Shown: positions 27,201-34,017 of the stretch, one piece after another
Numbering within the stretch: position 1 is the stretch's first letter
How the letters are laid out: each line of letters opens with the position of its first letter
Assembly (NCBI GenBank): GCA_902774915.1
Contig: CACYKH010000001.1
Location: 1 to 64,000 of the forward strand
DNA: 64,000 bases
Direction of reading: 5' to 3'
Origin: an uncultured Lachnospiraceae bacterium
GTDB taxonomy: Bacteria; Bacillota; Clostridia; Lachnospirales; Lachnospiraceae
Position numbers and translations under genes: made by a program
Notes under the pieces: model-generated
Seen by the model: only the letters and a program-made list of their open reading frames with translations
Databases searched by the model: none
Told to the model about the DNA's origin: nothing

Positions 27201-27974
27201 CCTGGAAAAGTTGTTAATGGTGGAACCACTTCTACAGTTCAAGTTGGCAATGATTCAGAAGTATCTTTAGATACAGTGGAAAACCCAGTTCCAGAATCTC
27301 CTTCGAAGAAAGAGGTTACTCCATATTCAGGAAATGGCGTTCTTGGAGAAGTATCAGTTGGAGATACAATCACTTACGAAATTAGCTATAAGAACTACAT
27401 GAGTGTTGATGCTGATATAAATATTAAGGATCAATTAGATTCTAATGTTGAATATGTAAGCTCATCGGATAACGGAAGTTGTGCTGGTGGTTTGGTTACA
27501 TGGACTATCCCTAGTGTTGCAGCAGGAGAAGAAGGAAAGGTTACACTGACTGTTAAAGTACTTAAAGGAGCATTAAAGTCGAACAATGGACCTGGAAAAG
27601 TTGTTAATGGTGGAGATACCGCTACAGTTCAAGTTGGAAATGATAAAGAATTTACTCTTGAAGTTGTAGAGAATCCAGTAAAAGAACCAAAGAGTCCAGA
27701 TAAACCGGTTGATCCAAAAGATCCTGAAAAGACTGGTGGAGATGGCGATAGTTCGGCTGACAGTTCAGCAACTACACCTAAAGATCCTGAAAAGAAGGAG
27801 ACTAAGGTTACTCCTCCTGATGCTTCAGGTTCAGCTAATTCAACACCTAGTAAGTCAACTACAAAGACTGGTGATACAATTCCATTTATACCTATGATAA
27901 TTGTTATGATTATTTCAGGTGTTGGTATAGCAGTACTATTTACTTTAAAACGTCGTATTAAAAAACAAGACTAA
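21201..27974 (+). CDS. Giant cell-wall-anchored adhesin with ten DUF11-like repeats
   Basis: The 2257-residue protein has a signal peptide (residues ~1-35) and an acidic Ser/Asp/Ala stretch (EDATSGDAIEIASSEDA). A non-repetitive N-terminal region runs to about residue 840. Ten tandem ~130-residue units follow (~842-2161), then a Pro/Lys/Asp linker and the sorting signal TKTGDT plus hydrophobic helix plus KRRIKKQD. Each unit runs KKE.SPY.G.G.LG, then G..ITY.I.YKNYK, I.IKD.LD..V.F, G.VTWT..NV, VTLTVKV and GPGKVVNGG, ending V.NPVP. This is the conserved beta-sandwich stalk type called DUF11/TIGR01451. The likely role is a long surface stalk presenting the N-terminal region for adhesion. Strong RBS (GAGAGGGAG) before the ATG; terminator after the stop. 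Confidence 0.9.
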   Translation: MKNFLRRNKRLIAFVVALSFVFTTVIPENYSMVFASEISEDATSGDAIEIASSEDATINSEADVEGEAEAEEVEEEDDGIRTLYADLRESGCSITVNATSESLPYPKDELSLSVRELEEGSIEYYAYLSDAAKELGEESTDDISFARFFDIEILYNGEKVEPESPVEVKIDYDEAPEIPDGAEMNIVHFGDEGTEVINDVQLSKDASEITYDQESFSITATVVTNPTATEKGKTYALVAKYENPDTHEVSVYIVQGDGTLTPIPSGKYNTDGSGDITSVETDSPMMWTYAIEDGKTYLQYNAEGYDFDWTKQATNFAKGYIDPTSESGVATESVVRVEDRENPQWYESSTITYFDDIREHCDIVLDNQKHIYHLEGVNGYSFITVDPENKKLIGALTPYDDDQLKAINTTHFYLADVDDSIGDIENDDLPKNHMVNHIDISVSDVVTPTIPLAYGTYYDENGNVLLTIDKNSPEELKNTKVTKEVKIKQEYLRTAKIETTCNGSPIDDVFCITGYSANAPSGNTGVQVRIEGRFKVADLPAYSSSNPDGYSERLDHQIRYKITAVQPHEVFTYTDPRNPDQILYDKNGNPVTVSGDVEISAEFGYWDYDETGAKPSNECPPIQKSWNEEDFNKWRNGAILYTGTSGMDFRLTGESKVTIDPVAVEINKDIVDTNGNPIIPNTDIDDLSFNIYENAGGNHSEVLDLNVGTYTREADYSGYIEAKTVTIGVSSDDSAGGKGIVNTHDVSQGLVYISEDVDSIPKEIIDKQGNIWLFKNTVIETEYVWRQDGDENKSLHVSKTYTPGVDTDFRSVPEILGAYENELFNGFLEFYVHNVYEKYEAPKKSEISPYVGDGVLGAVKVDDYIEYKIEYKNYKSTAATVTIKDVLDSNVHFEEASDGGSCSTSGSTPGGTVTWTLDNVQAGQSGYVTLRVKVLESALESKNGPGKVINGANNTTTVQVDTDPEVPVGEVENPVPEVPSKKETIPYVGNGNLGGVDVGTHITYEINYINYKSDACDITISDTLDDHVKFVIASDNGTCSSTVSGGTVTWTLLDVPAGESGTVTLTVEVLSTALVDNSGPGYVVNGGGTSAYVKVGNDNEYYLERVENPVPKTSEKKETAPYVGTGTLGPVSVGKQITYQITYQNYKDVAANIVITDTLDDNVKFISATDGGVLSPTGSTAGGKVTWTIDNVASKGTGQVSLTVEVLEGALESNGGPGKVVNGGDTSTIKVNGDNAYSLDVVENPVIEPKKEISPYNGTGVLGGVDVGTNITYQIDYKNYKDVAADIVIKDKLDTNVSFVSASDSGSETGGVVTWTIPSVAPGTEGSVTLTVKVEDGAKTAKKVVNGGDDSTIKVGDDPEYNLNVVENPIPKSGEKTEVTPYTGMGTLGGVKVGDEIEYKIEYINYMTTVQDIVVKDTLDPNVELVGSKTTAGYTESGGVVTWNISGVGVNEHGFLTLTVKVLDGALESKGGPGEVVNGGKTTTVKVGSDPEYSLNEITNPVPEPPTKKETSPYKGTGTLGAVNVGDDITYEITYKNYKDSAATIVIEDKLDDYVDYVSSSDNGSLSGGVVTWTLDNVAPGKEGKVTLTVKVKESARTSYSPAGPGKVVNGGTDSSNNYTATVTVGSDKPYGLEKVENPVPEKPTKKEISPYDGNGERGAVKAGDNITYQIECKNYKNDAADIVIKDKLDTHVKFESASNGGKVSNGTVTWTLKNVPAGETRTVTVTVKVLNSALASNNGPGKVVNNGDTATVKVGNDNEFKLDTVTNPVPDNPVKRETSPGVGTGELCAVTPGQLITYEIAYKNYKSTAADIKIKDKLDKYVEFVSASDGVTPINGVVNWTRNNVAAGAEGVVTLTVRVKDTALYSKGGPGRVVNGGSSSTVQVGNDPEYSLNTVSNPVPENPSKIETSPYSGNGTLGAVQVGDEITYEISFKNYKTTASTVKVKDTLDSNVEFVSASDGGTETNGVVNWTIDNVGAGKIGKVTLTVRVLEGALVSKGGPGKVVNGGTTSTVQVGNDSEVSLDTVENPVPESPSKKEVTPYSGNGVLGEVSVGDTITYEISYKNYMSVDADINIKDQLDSNVEYVSSSDNGSCAGGLVTWTIPSVAAGEEGKVTLTVKVLKGALKSNNGPGKVVNGGDTATVQVGNDKEFTLEVVENPVKEPKSPDKPVDPKDPEKTGGDGDSSADSSATTPKDPEKKETKVTPPDASGSANSTPSKSTTKTGDTIPFIPMIIVMIISGVGIAVLFTLKRRIKKQD
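23724..27685 (+). repeat. Ten tandem ~390-bp repeats coding for stalk domains
   Basis: Ten in-frame units of about 126-138 codons each lie inside the adhesin gene. The DNA copies have diverged while protein landmarks (YKNYK, VTWT, GPGKVVNGG, ENPVP) are kept. This indicates old duplication with purifying selection rather than very recent expansion. The fourth unit is shortened at the GPGKVV region (TAKKVVNGG). Confidence 0.88.
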
Positions 27975-27981
27975 TTTAATT

Positions 27982-28017
27982 AAAAGTCCTGTCAGATTAT
28001 TCTGATGGGACTTTTTT
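27982..28017 (+). terminator. Intrinsic terminator after adhesin gene
   Basis: AAAAGTCCTGTCAGA pairs with TCTGATGGGACTTTTTT around TTAT, with a T run at the 3' side. Confidence 0.85.
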
Positions 28018-28020
28018 AAT

Positions 28021-28076
28021 GAGTCACTGGGGACACATCTAGGAGTCAATGGGACCAGGTCCCTTGACTTATTTTA
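28021..28076 (+). repeat. Dispersed terminator-like repeat, copy 2
   Basis: One upstream module (GAGTCACTGGGGACACATCT) precedes the core. In the core AGTCAA and GGGACC pair with GGTCCC and TTGACT, with ATTTT after. It stands 4 nt after the adhesin terminator, giving a double stop. Confidence 0.88.
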
Positions 28077-28084
28077 TAAAATGC

Positions 28085-28113
28085 TTGATAAATACACCCA
28101 ATGGGTGTATTAT
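28085..28113 (+). promoter_or_regulatory. Promoter with perfect operator palindrome in its spacer
   Basis: TTGATA, exactly 17 nt, then TATTAT. The spacer and -10 are covered by a perfect 10-bp inverted repeat with one central base (AATACACCCA-A-TGGGTGTATT, 28091-28111). A dimeric repressor here would block RNA polymerase. The HTH protein just downstream is the obvious candidate, giving autoregulation as in toxin-antitoxin operons. Initiation near 28120 leaves a leader of only about 12 nt. Confidence 0.7.
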
Positions 28114-28131
28114 TGTTTTGAGGTGAAGAAT

Positions 28132-28794
28132 ATGGAAAATACAATTAATATTAGAGAATTAAGAAATAGGTTAGGTGATACGCAAAGTGAATTTGCAAAG
28201 AGATATAATATACCTTTTAGAACCATTCAGAACTGGGAGAGTGGAGTGCGTAAGCCGCCGGAATATATATTAGAACTTCTTAAGTATAGAATAAAGGATG
28301 ATCTTGTAAATAAGAAGGCATCTTCGTTACCTAAGTATGATACGAATAAGAAGGATCTACCAAAGAGAAGCAATTATGTTGGCTCTTTATCATGGCTTAA
28401 GGCTATTCATGAATGCATAGGTGATGATATAGTTTTTGCGTTGGATGAAGCGTTAATGTGTCAGGGTAGTTTTGGCGGACGTAGCGATGAATATATTGTT
28501 TGGATATATGGTGATGATAAGGCGTTAAATTATAATGGCGTTGTAGTTATTGGTAATCACATTAGTCCATATAATATTAAGGAAAAGGATGGGTTAAAGT
28601 TTACTGATTTTAATAGAACTATATCAGATGCTATGGCCAATGAATCCATTCTTGATATGCAAGGCACTATAGAAGCATTGAGTAAGTATTATTATACAAA
28701 TGGTGAAAGTTTCGATGGCATTTCAGTTGCTCCTGAATATCAGGATAGATTTGAAGTTCTTACAAATGAAGCTATTGAATATTATGATGAATAA
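28132..28794 (+). CDS. XRE-type HTH protein, probable antitoxin/autorepressor
   Basis: The 220-residue protein starts MENTINIRELRNRLGDTQSE. Residues ~6-60 form a lambda-repressor-like HTH (TQSEFAKRYNIPFRTIQNWESGVRKPPEYILELL) that should bind DNA. Residues ~85-220 form a separate domain (SWLKAIHECIGDDIVFALDEALMCQGS..., ending NEAIEYYDE) that I cannot assign. It may bind the toxin. AGGTG precedes the ATG at 28132. An ATG at 28081 in the same frame is rejected because the promoter lies over it. The toxin-like gene follows after 11 nt. Confidence 0.75.
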   Translation: MENTINIRELRNRLGDTQSEFAKRYNIPFRTIQNWESGVRKPPEYILELLKYRIKDDLVNKKASSLPKYDTNKKDLPKRSNYVGSLSWLKAIHECIGDDIVFALDEALMCQGSFGGRSDEYIVWIYGDDKALNYNGVVVIGNHISPYNIKEKDGLKFTDFNRTISDAMANESILDMQGTIEALSKYYYTNGESFDGISVAPEYQDRFEVLTNEAIEYYDE

Positions 28795-28805
28795 GAGGGG
28801 TATTT

Positions 28806-29508
28806 ATGAATATATCTTCAGAAGAAAAAATAATGTATAAAGTAATGAAGGCGCTTTATGATAGTGGGATTCCGATTAGCTTTAAAGGATCAATGGTATT
28901 AAAGGCGTTTTTGACTGAGGCGGGTTATTCAAATGATACGCGCCATACAGTTGATATAGATGGAAATTGGAATTCGGACGCATTTCCAACTGCAGAACAG
29001 ATGGTGGATTCTTTTCAAAAAGCTTTGGATGATAATAATCTGGAACTTGAAGTAAGCATATAGAATGTATGGAGAGAAAAGATCAGCTGGTTTTGAATTA
29101 AAAGATAGAATCACAGAAGATTTGCTTTTTACGATGGATATTGATGTGAATAGACCTAAAATGCCTACTAGAATATATGAAGTTGATGATATTATATTTC
29201 GCGGCTTAACACCAAATCAGATGATTGCAGATAAGGTATCGGTTTTATCATCTGATAAAATATTTAGAAGAATCAAGGATTTAGTTGATTTGTTCTATAT
29301 GTCCCATGTTTTTGAGTTAAATGCAATCGAGATAATGAATAATCTTGAACAAAGTGGTAGAGTTTTAGGTGACTTTAATGGTTTTGTAAATAGAAAAGAC
29401 GAATTAAAACACTCTTATGATAAGTTTAGATTTTCAGGAGGGGTTAGTAAGCCGGAATTTGATGTTGTGTACGATAAAGTATATGAGTATGTTAATAATT
29501 TAATATAA
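28806..29508 (+). pseudogene. AbiEii/AbiGii-type nucleotidyltransferase toxin, frameshifted
   Basis: Two adjacent frames together resemble an AbiEii-like nucleotidyltransferase. The first (85 codons, to TAG at 29061) has SFKGSMVLKAFLTEAGY and RHTVDIDGNWNSD, the G-S and DxD-like catalytic region. The second (from 29065) has YGEKRSAGFELKDRI, MPTRIYEVDDII and ADKVSVLSSDKIFRRIKDLVDLFYM, the AbiEii C-terminal features. Removing one T at 29061 joins them as ELEVSI-RMYGEKRSAGFEL. No slippery heptamer is seen, so this looks like a real or sequencing frameshift. GAGGGG stands 8 nt before the first ATG. If intact, it would modify nucleotides or tRNA and be neutralised by the upstream protein. Confidence 0.7.
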
Positions 29509-29513
29509 TTAAT

Positions 29514-29544
29514 TAAGAGCTTGTTTGTTTAAACAGGCTCTTTT
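29514..29544 (+). terminator. Intrinsic terminator after toxin-like gene
   Basis: AAGAGCTTGTTT pairs with AAACAGGCTCTT over a short loop, then TTTA. Confidence 0.8.
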
Positions 29545-29549
29545 ATTTA

Positions 29550-29627
29550 TAAGTCAGTAGGGACACATCTTGGAGTCACTGGGGACAGATCTAGGAGTCA
29601 ATGGGACCAGGTCCCTTGACTTATTTT
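29550..29627 (+). repeat. Dispersed terminator-like repeat, copy 3 (two modules)
   Basis: Two upstream modules of the AGTCAnTrGGGACAsATCT type are followed by the hairpin core (AGTCAATGGGACC / GGTCCCTTGACTT) and TTTT. The module number (two here, one in copies 1 and 2) shows internal expansion or loss. Confidence 0.88.
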
Positions 29628-29653
29628 GCTAACTCGGTTAGATTAGTGTAGTT

Positions 29654-30604
29654 ATGTCTAAGGATTCTAGTGTTAAGAACAATTCATTAAGGAATTCATT
29701 TCTGCTGTTTTTGACGGCTTTTATCTGGGGTACATCGTTTGTGGCTCAGGCGGCAGGAATGGAGTATATTGGTCCGTTCACTTTTAGTGTTGTGAGATAC
29801 ATTATTGGTGGGCTTTTTCTGATTCCAGTTATATGTGTAATAAGGAATATCAATAATAAGAAGGGCGTTCAGAACGGTGATATAAAGAAGTCTATCAAAT
29901 ATGGTATTGGATGTGGCTTGATTCTTTGTGCAGCAAGTAATTTCCAGCAAATGGCTATGTTGAAGGCATCTACTGGTAAGGCAGGCTTCATGACAGCGCT
30001 TTATATTATTATAGTGCCTATACTTGGTATATTCATGAAGAGAAAGACTTCATGGCTTATTTGGATCTCGGTATTTCTTGCACTTATTGGTCTTTACTTC
30101 CTTTGTATAGGCTGGGGGAATGCATTTTTCTTCGAGGATTCTGATATTCAGCTTCTTATTTGCTCGTTTATCTTTTCTTTCCATATATTATATATTGATA
30201 ATGCTAACGAAAAGGGCGTGGATGGAGTAGTAATGTCTAGTACGCAGTTTTTAACAGCGGCTGTAGCGAGCATATTCTTCGTTTATCCTTTGGATGTCAT
30301 GCATTACAATATGGCACCAAGCGTTAATTTGATCATCTCTGCATTGCCTGCCCTTTGTTATTCAGGCCTTATGTCATGCGGCGTTGCATATACTTTGCAG
30401 ATAGTGGGGCAGAAGGATGTTAATCCAACTGTAGCCTCTCTAATAATGAGTTTAGAGTCCGTTGTTTCGGCTCTTTCAGGATTTGTTGTACTTGGACAGA
30501 AATTATCTACCGATGAAGTTATCGGTTGTGTTATAATGTTCGTGGCCATCATCTTGGCCGAACTCCCCATACCACAAAAGAAGTCAGTAGGGACAGATCT
30601 GTAA
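29654..30604 (+). CDS. EamA/DMT-superfamily transporter
   Basis: A 316-residue polytopic protein with ten predicted helices in two EamA repeats. It opens SFLLFLTAFIWGTSFVAQAAGMEYIGP (WGxxF signature), has a mid repeat LICSFIFSFHILYIDNAN, and ends SLIMSLESVVSALSGFVVLGQKL. This relates it to the YicL/RhaT-like exporters; the cargo is unknown. It differs from the copy at 6649. Its last seven residues (KSVGTDL) and stop codon are encoded by the dispersed repeat that begins at 30581, so the repeat has entered or replaced the original 3' end. No strong RBS is visible before the ATG. Confidence 0.87.
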   Translation: MSKDSSVKNNSLRNSFLLFLTAFIWGTSFVAQAAGMEYIGPFTFSVVRYIIGGLFLIPVICVIRNINNKKGVQNGDIKKSIKYGIGCGLILCAASNFQQMAMLKASTGKAGFMTALYIIIVPILGIFMKRKTSWLIWISVFLALIGLYFLCIGWGNAFFFEDSDIQLLICSFIFSFHILYIDNANEKGVDGVVMSSTQFLTAAVASIFFVYPLDVMHYNMAPSVNLIISALPALCYSGLMSCGVAYTLQIVGQKDVNPTVASLIMSLESVVSALSGFVVLGQKLSTDEVIGCVIMFVAIILAELPIPQKKSVGTDL

Positions 30605-30704
30605 GTCAGTGGGGACACATCTAGGAGTCAATGGGACGGGGCTCGACTCGGTACGAGTCGTGTCGATTCCGTTGGAATCGAGCCCTGGGTCCCATGACTT
30701 ATTT
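30581..30704 (+). repeat. Dispersed terminator-like repeat, copy 4, with enlarged hairpin
   Basis: Two upstream modules precede a core whose loop is expanded by about 50 nt of nested palindromes (GGGCTCGA...TCGAGCCC; ACTCGGTACGAGT; CGATTCCGTTGGAATCG), closed by GGGTCCCATGACTTATT. It provides the end of the transporter gene and stands 15 nt before lepA. A strong hairpin here should insulate lepA from upstream transcription. Confidence 0.88.
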
Positions 30705-30718
30705 GAAAAGGAAAAATT

Positions 30719-32536
30719 ATGTCACATTTAGATCAATCAAAAATTAGGAACTTCTGCATAATCGCACATATCGATCATGGTAAGTCTACTTTGGCGGACC
30801 GTATCATTGAAATGACAGGTACGTTGACTGAGCGTGAAATGCAGGAGCAGGTTCTTGATAATATGGATATTGAGCGTGAGAGGGGTATTACCATCAAGTC
30901 TCAGGCTGTTCGTATTATTTACAAGGCTAAGGATGGTGAGGAGTACATTCTCAATCTTATTGATACTCCGGGCCATGTTGATTTTAATTATGAAGTTTCT
31001 CGTGCGCTTGCAGCTTGTGAGGGCGCGGTTCTCGTGGTAGATGCGGCTCAAGGCGTTGAGGCTCAGACTCTTGCCAATGTTTATATGGCCATCGACCACA
31101 ATCTTGAAGTTTTCCCAGTTATCAATAAAATAGACCTTCCATCGGCAGATCCTCAGCGTGTTATTACTGAGATAGAAGATGTAATCGGTATCGTTGCAGA
31201 GGATGCTCCTCAGATTTCTGCGAAGAATGGACTTAATTGTGAAGCGGTTCTTGAGGCAATCGTTGAGAAGGTTCCCGCACCAAACGGTGATAATGATAAG
31301 CCTTTCAAGGCTCTTATTTTCGATAGTTTATATGACTCTTATAAGGGTGTTATTATTTTCTGCCGAGTATTCGACGGCTTCGTTAAGCGAGGCTCACGTA
31401 TTCATATGATGGAGACAGGAGCTGAGGCAGAGGTTGTTGAAGTTGGTATTTTCGGCGCTGGCCAGTTTATTCCTCAGGAAGAAATAAGTGCCGGTATGGT
31501 TGGATATATCACAGCTTCTCTTAAGAATGTTCGTGATACAGAGGTTGGTGATACAGTAACAGATGCAAACAATATGTGTGACGAGGCGCTTCCTGGTTAT
31601 AAGAAGGCTCGCCCAATGGTTTATTGTGGTATTTACCCAGAGGATGGCGCTAAATATCAGGAGCTTAAAGATGCTTTAGAGAAATTGCAACTGAATGATG
31701 CATCTCTTTCTTATGAGCCTGAAACAAGTATTGCACTTGGTTTTGGTTTCAGATGCGGTTTCCTTGGACTGCTTCATCTTGAGGTAATTCAGGAGAGACT
31801 TCAGCGTGAGTACAATCTGGATATCATCACAACGGCTCCTTCTGTTATTTATAAGGTTCACAAGACAGATGGGGAAGTAATTGAGCTGACGAATCCATCT
31901 AACTTACCTGATCCTTCTGAGATTGATTACATGGAAGAGCCAATGGTTGATGCGGAGATAATGACATCTGCTGAGTACACAGGTGCTATTATGAAGCTTT
32001 GCCAGGAGAGGCGTGGTATTTACAAGAGTATGGAATATCTGGAGGAGACACGAGTTCTTCTTAAGTACGAGATGCCTCTGAACGAGATTATTTACGATTT
32101 CTTTGATGCTCTTAAATCCAGATCTTGCGGTTATGCTTCGTTTGATTATGAACTTAAGGGATATGCAAAGTCGAGTCTTGTTAAACTTGATATCCTTATT
32201 AATAGAGAAGGAATTGATGCGCTTTCATTTATCGTGTTCAAGGATTCTGCTTATGAACGTGGTAGAAAGATGTGTGAGAAGCTCAAGAAAGAGATTCCTC
32301 GCCAGCTCTTTGAGATTCCTATTCAGGCAGCAATTGGTAGCAAGGTTATTGCCCGTGAGACAATTAAGGCTCTCCGCAAGGACGTTCTTGCTAAATGCTA
32401 CGGTGGTGATATCACTCGTAAGAAGAAGCTGCTTGAGAAACAGAAAGAAGGAAAGAAGAGAATGCGTCAGGTTGGTTCCGTGGACGTTCCACAGCAGGCC
32501 TTCATGGCAGTTCTCAAACTTGATGACGAAGACTAA
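30719..32536 (+). CDS. lepA: Elongation factor 4 (LepA)
   Basis: The 605-residue GTPase has G1 [13 protein letters not shown] (residues ~16-28), the switch I region [14 protein letters not shown]3 DTPGHVDF, G4 NKIDLP and the LepA-specific C-terminal domain ending [32 protein letters not shown]. Full length is typical (~600). LepA binds ribosomes and assists translation or subunit maturation, especially under stress. It sits first in the conserved lepA-hemW-hrcA order. AAAGGAAAA precedes the ATG. Confidence 0.98.
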   Translation: MSHLDQSKIRNFCIIAHIDHGKSTLADRIIEMTGTLTEREMQEQVLDNMDIERERGITIKSQAVRIIYKAKDGEEYILNLIDTPGHVDFNYEVSRALAACEGAVLVVDAAQGVEAQTLANVYMAIDHNLEVFPVINKIDLPSADPQRVITEIEDVIGIVAEDAPQISAKNGLNCEAVLEAIVEKVPAPNGDNDKPFKALIFDSLYDSYKGVIIFCRVFDGFVKRGSRIHMMETGAEAEVVEVGIFGAGQFIPQEEISAGMVGYITASLKNVRDTEVGDTVTDANNMCDEALPGYKKARPMVYCGIYPEDGAKYQELKDALEKLQLNDASLSYEPETSIALGFGFRCGFLGLLHLEVIQERLQREYNLDIITTAPSVIYKVHKTDGEVIELTNPSNLPDPSEIDYMEEPMVDAEIMTSAEYTGAIMKLCQERRGIYKSMEYLEETRVLLKYEMPLNEIIYDFFDALKSRSCGYASFDYELKGYAKSSLVKLDILINREGIDALSFIVFKDSAYERGRKMCEKLKKEIPRQLFEIPIQAAIGSKVIARETIKALRKDVLAKCYGGDITRKKKLLEKQKEGKKRMRQVGSVDVPQQAFMAVLKLDDED

Positions 32537-32566
32537 ACTACCAGATATCTTATTTGGAGAATTAAT

Positions 32567-33766
32567 ATGAAAAAACCGCTTAGTATATATGTACATATTC
32601 CGTTTTGTAAGCATAAGTGCATGTATTGTGATTTTCTTTCGTTTGATAATGAGACGAATACAAAGAAGATTCAATACGTGAATGCTCTTATGAGTGAGAT
32701 TCGTATGTACAAGCCATATGCTGACAGATACAGCGTTAAGACCATCTATATTGGTGGTGGAACGCCATCTGTTCTGGATGAGGCTTTGATCGACAGTGTT
32801 CTGGATACCATCAATCACATCTTCAAGGTTGATCGCTTTGCAGAGATCACGATTGAGGTTAATCCGGGTACAATTAAATATATGGATATGATTGCATATA
32901 GAAATCATGGAATTAACCGTCTTTCCATGGGCCTTCAGTCGGCAGATGATGAGATTCTGCGTCTGCTTGGCCGAATTCATACATACGATGAATTCCTTGA
33001 TGGATTTGATGCTGCAAGGCGTGCCGGCTTTGAGAATATCAGCGTTGATGTTATGAGCGGGCTTCCTGGTCAGGATATGCATACTTTGGTGGATACTCTT
33101 ACCAGAGTGACTGAGCTCGGACCGGAGCACATATCCGTTTATTCCCTTCAGGTAGAAGAGGGAACGATGCTCAGCAAGAGAGAGGACCTTCTGACGATGC
33201 TTCCTGATGAGAATGCTGATAGGAATATGTATGCTATGACAAAGAAGGTACTTAGCGCTTCAGGATATAATCGTTACGAGATTTCGAATTATGCCAAGCC
33301 TGGTTTTGAGAGTCGTCACAATACGGTTTACTGGACTGGCGGGCAGTATATTGGATTTGGTATTGGCGCCGCATCTTATTTTAAGGGCGAGCGTTATACG
33401 AATATTAAGAACATCGATAATTACATTGAGATTTGTGAGGATGTGCGAGATGAACTCACAAAGGACACTGATAGAGTGCGTCTTTATGATTCGGCATCTG
33501 CAATCCTTCGCGAGGATGTGCAGACGATATATGTAGATTCTCGTATGGAAGAATTTATGTATCTTGGGCTTCGGATGACGGCTGGTATAAGTCGCAAAGA
33601 GTTCCAGGAGAGGTTCAAGAAAGATGTATTCGAGGTTTATGGTGAGCCAATCAACAAGTATAGCGAGCAGGGTTATATGTTAGTTGATGATAATCGTATA
33701 AGACTGACTGATAAAGGTCTCGATGTTAGCAACTACATTTTAGCCGACTTCATACTTGACAAATAG
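32567..33766 (+). CDS. hemW: Radical SAM haem chaperone HemW
   Basis: The 399-residue protein has the radical-SAM Cys cluster FCKHKCMYCDF (CxxxCxxC) near residue 13, the IYIGGGTPSVL motif and the HemN C-terminal domain (RMTAGISRKEFQERF). Lack of the CxxxCxxCxC extension points to HemW, a haem-binding chaperone, rather than the true coproporphyrinogen dehydrogenase HemN. It follows lepA by 30 nt with GGAG before the ATG and precedes hrcA, the standard Firmicutes order. Confidence 0.94.
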   Translation: MKKPLSIYVHIPFCKHKCMYCDFLSFDNETNTKKIQYVNALMSEIRMYKPYADRYSVKTIYIGGGTPSVLDEALIDSVLDTINHIFKVDRFAEITIEVNPGTIKYMDMIAYRNHGINRLSMGLQSADDEILRLLGRIHTYDEFLDGFDAARRAGFENISVDVMSGLPGQDMHTLVDTLTRVTELGPEHISVYSLQVEEGTMLSKREDLLTMLPDENADRNMYAMTKKVLSASGYNRYEISNYAKPGFESRHNTVYWTGGQYIGFGIGAASYFKGERYTNIKNIDNYIEICEDVRDELTKDTDRVRLYDSASAILREDVQTIYVDSRMEEFMYLGLRMTAGISRKEFQERFKKDVFEVYGEPINKYSEQGYMLVDDNRIRLTDKGLDVSNYILADFILDK

Positions 33767-33844
33767 TGCAAAATTTTTACTGTAGTGAAATGAATACTAA
33801 TAATTAAAACCAAAAGTTGTATCTAAATTTAATATTTTAAGTAT

Positions 33845-33877
33845 AAGGAGTTCGAGTTAAATGCGAGCTCCTTTTTA
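33845..33877 (+). terminator. Intrinsic terminator after hemW
   Basis: AAGGAGTTCG pairs with CGAGCTCCTT (one mismatch) over an 8-nt loop, then TTT. It separates lepA-hemW from the heat-shock operon. The remaining ~45 nt to the next promoter are AT-rich and show nothing else. Confidence 0.8.
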
Positions 33878-33922
33878 TGTAAAAAAATAATAAAAAAACA
33901 TAGAAAAATATAACAATTTGCC

Positions 33923-33951
33923 TTGACATAAGGGTGGTATGGGTGTACATT
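33923..33951 (+). promoter_or_regulatory. Sigma-A promoter of heat-shock operon
   Basis: TTGACA, 17 nt, TACATT. Initiation near 33958 places the CIRCE palindrome at about +5 to +32, the usual position. Confidence 0.85.
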
Positions 33952-33962
33952 TATAGAAGTGA

Positions 33963-33989
33963 TTAGCACTCCGCTTTATTGAGTGCTAA
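33963..33989 (+). promoter_or_regulatory. CIRCE operator (HrcA binding site)
   Basis: TTAGCACTC, nine bases, GAGTGCTAA: an exact match to the CIRCE consensus with the standard 9-bp spacer. HrcA, encoded directly downstream, binds it and represses the dnaK operon until heat shock. Confidence 0.98.
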
Positions 33990-34017
33990 CAAAAAACTAA
34001 ATAAGGATGGTGATCAT

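Noticed and set aside
23724-27685. CRISPR-like array
   Set aside because: The repeats are ~390 bp, diverged and in-frame coding for stalk domains; there are no short identical repeats with spacers anywhere in the window.
28081-28131. Longer start of the HTH protein
   Set aside because: The -35, operator and -10 lie on this stretch, so it is upstream of the predicted transcription start.
32225-33130. Long minus-strand reading frame (301 codons) opposite lepA and hemW
   Set aside because: Both + strand genes are unmistakable, the antisense translation has no domain and no ribosome binding site, and such shadows are common opposite conserved genes.
33963-33989. CIRCE as possible terminator hairpin
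   Set aside because: It has the exact CIRCE consensus and spacer, no T tract, and stands before hrcA.
33979-34017. Longer HrcA start at a GTG
   Set aside because: The GTG lies inside the CIRCE operator; the ATG at 34018 has a good ribosome binding site and gives the normal HrcA N-terminus.
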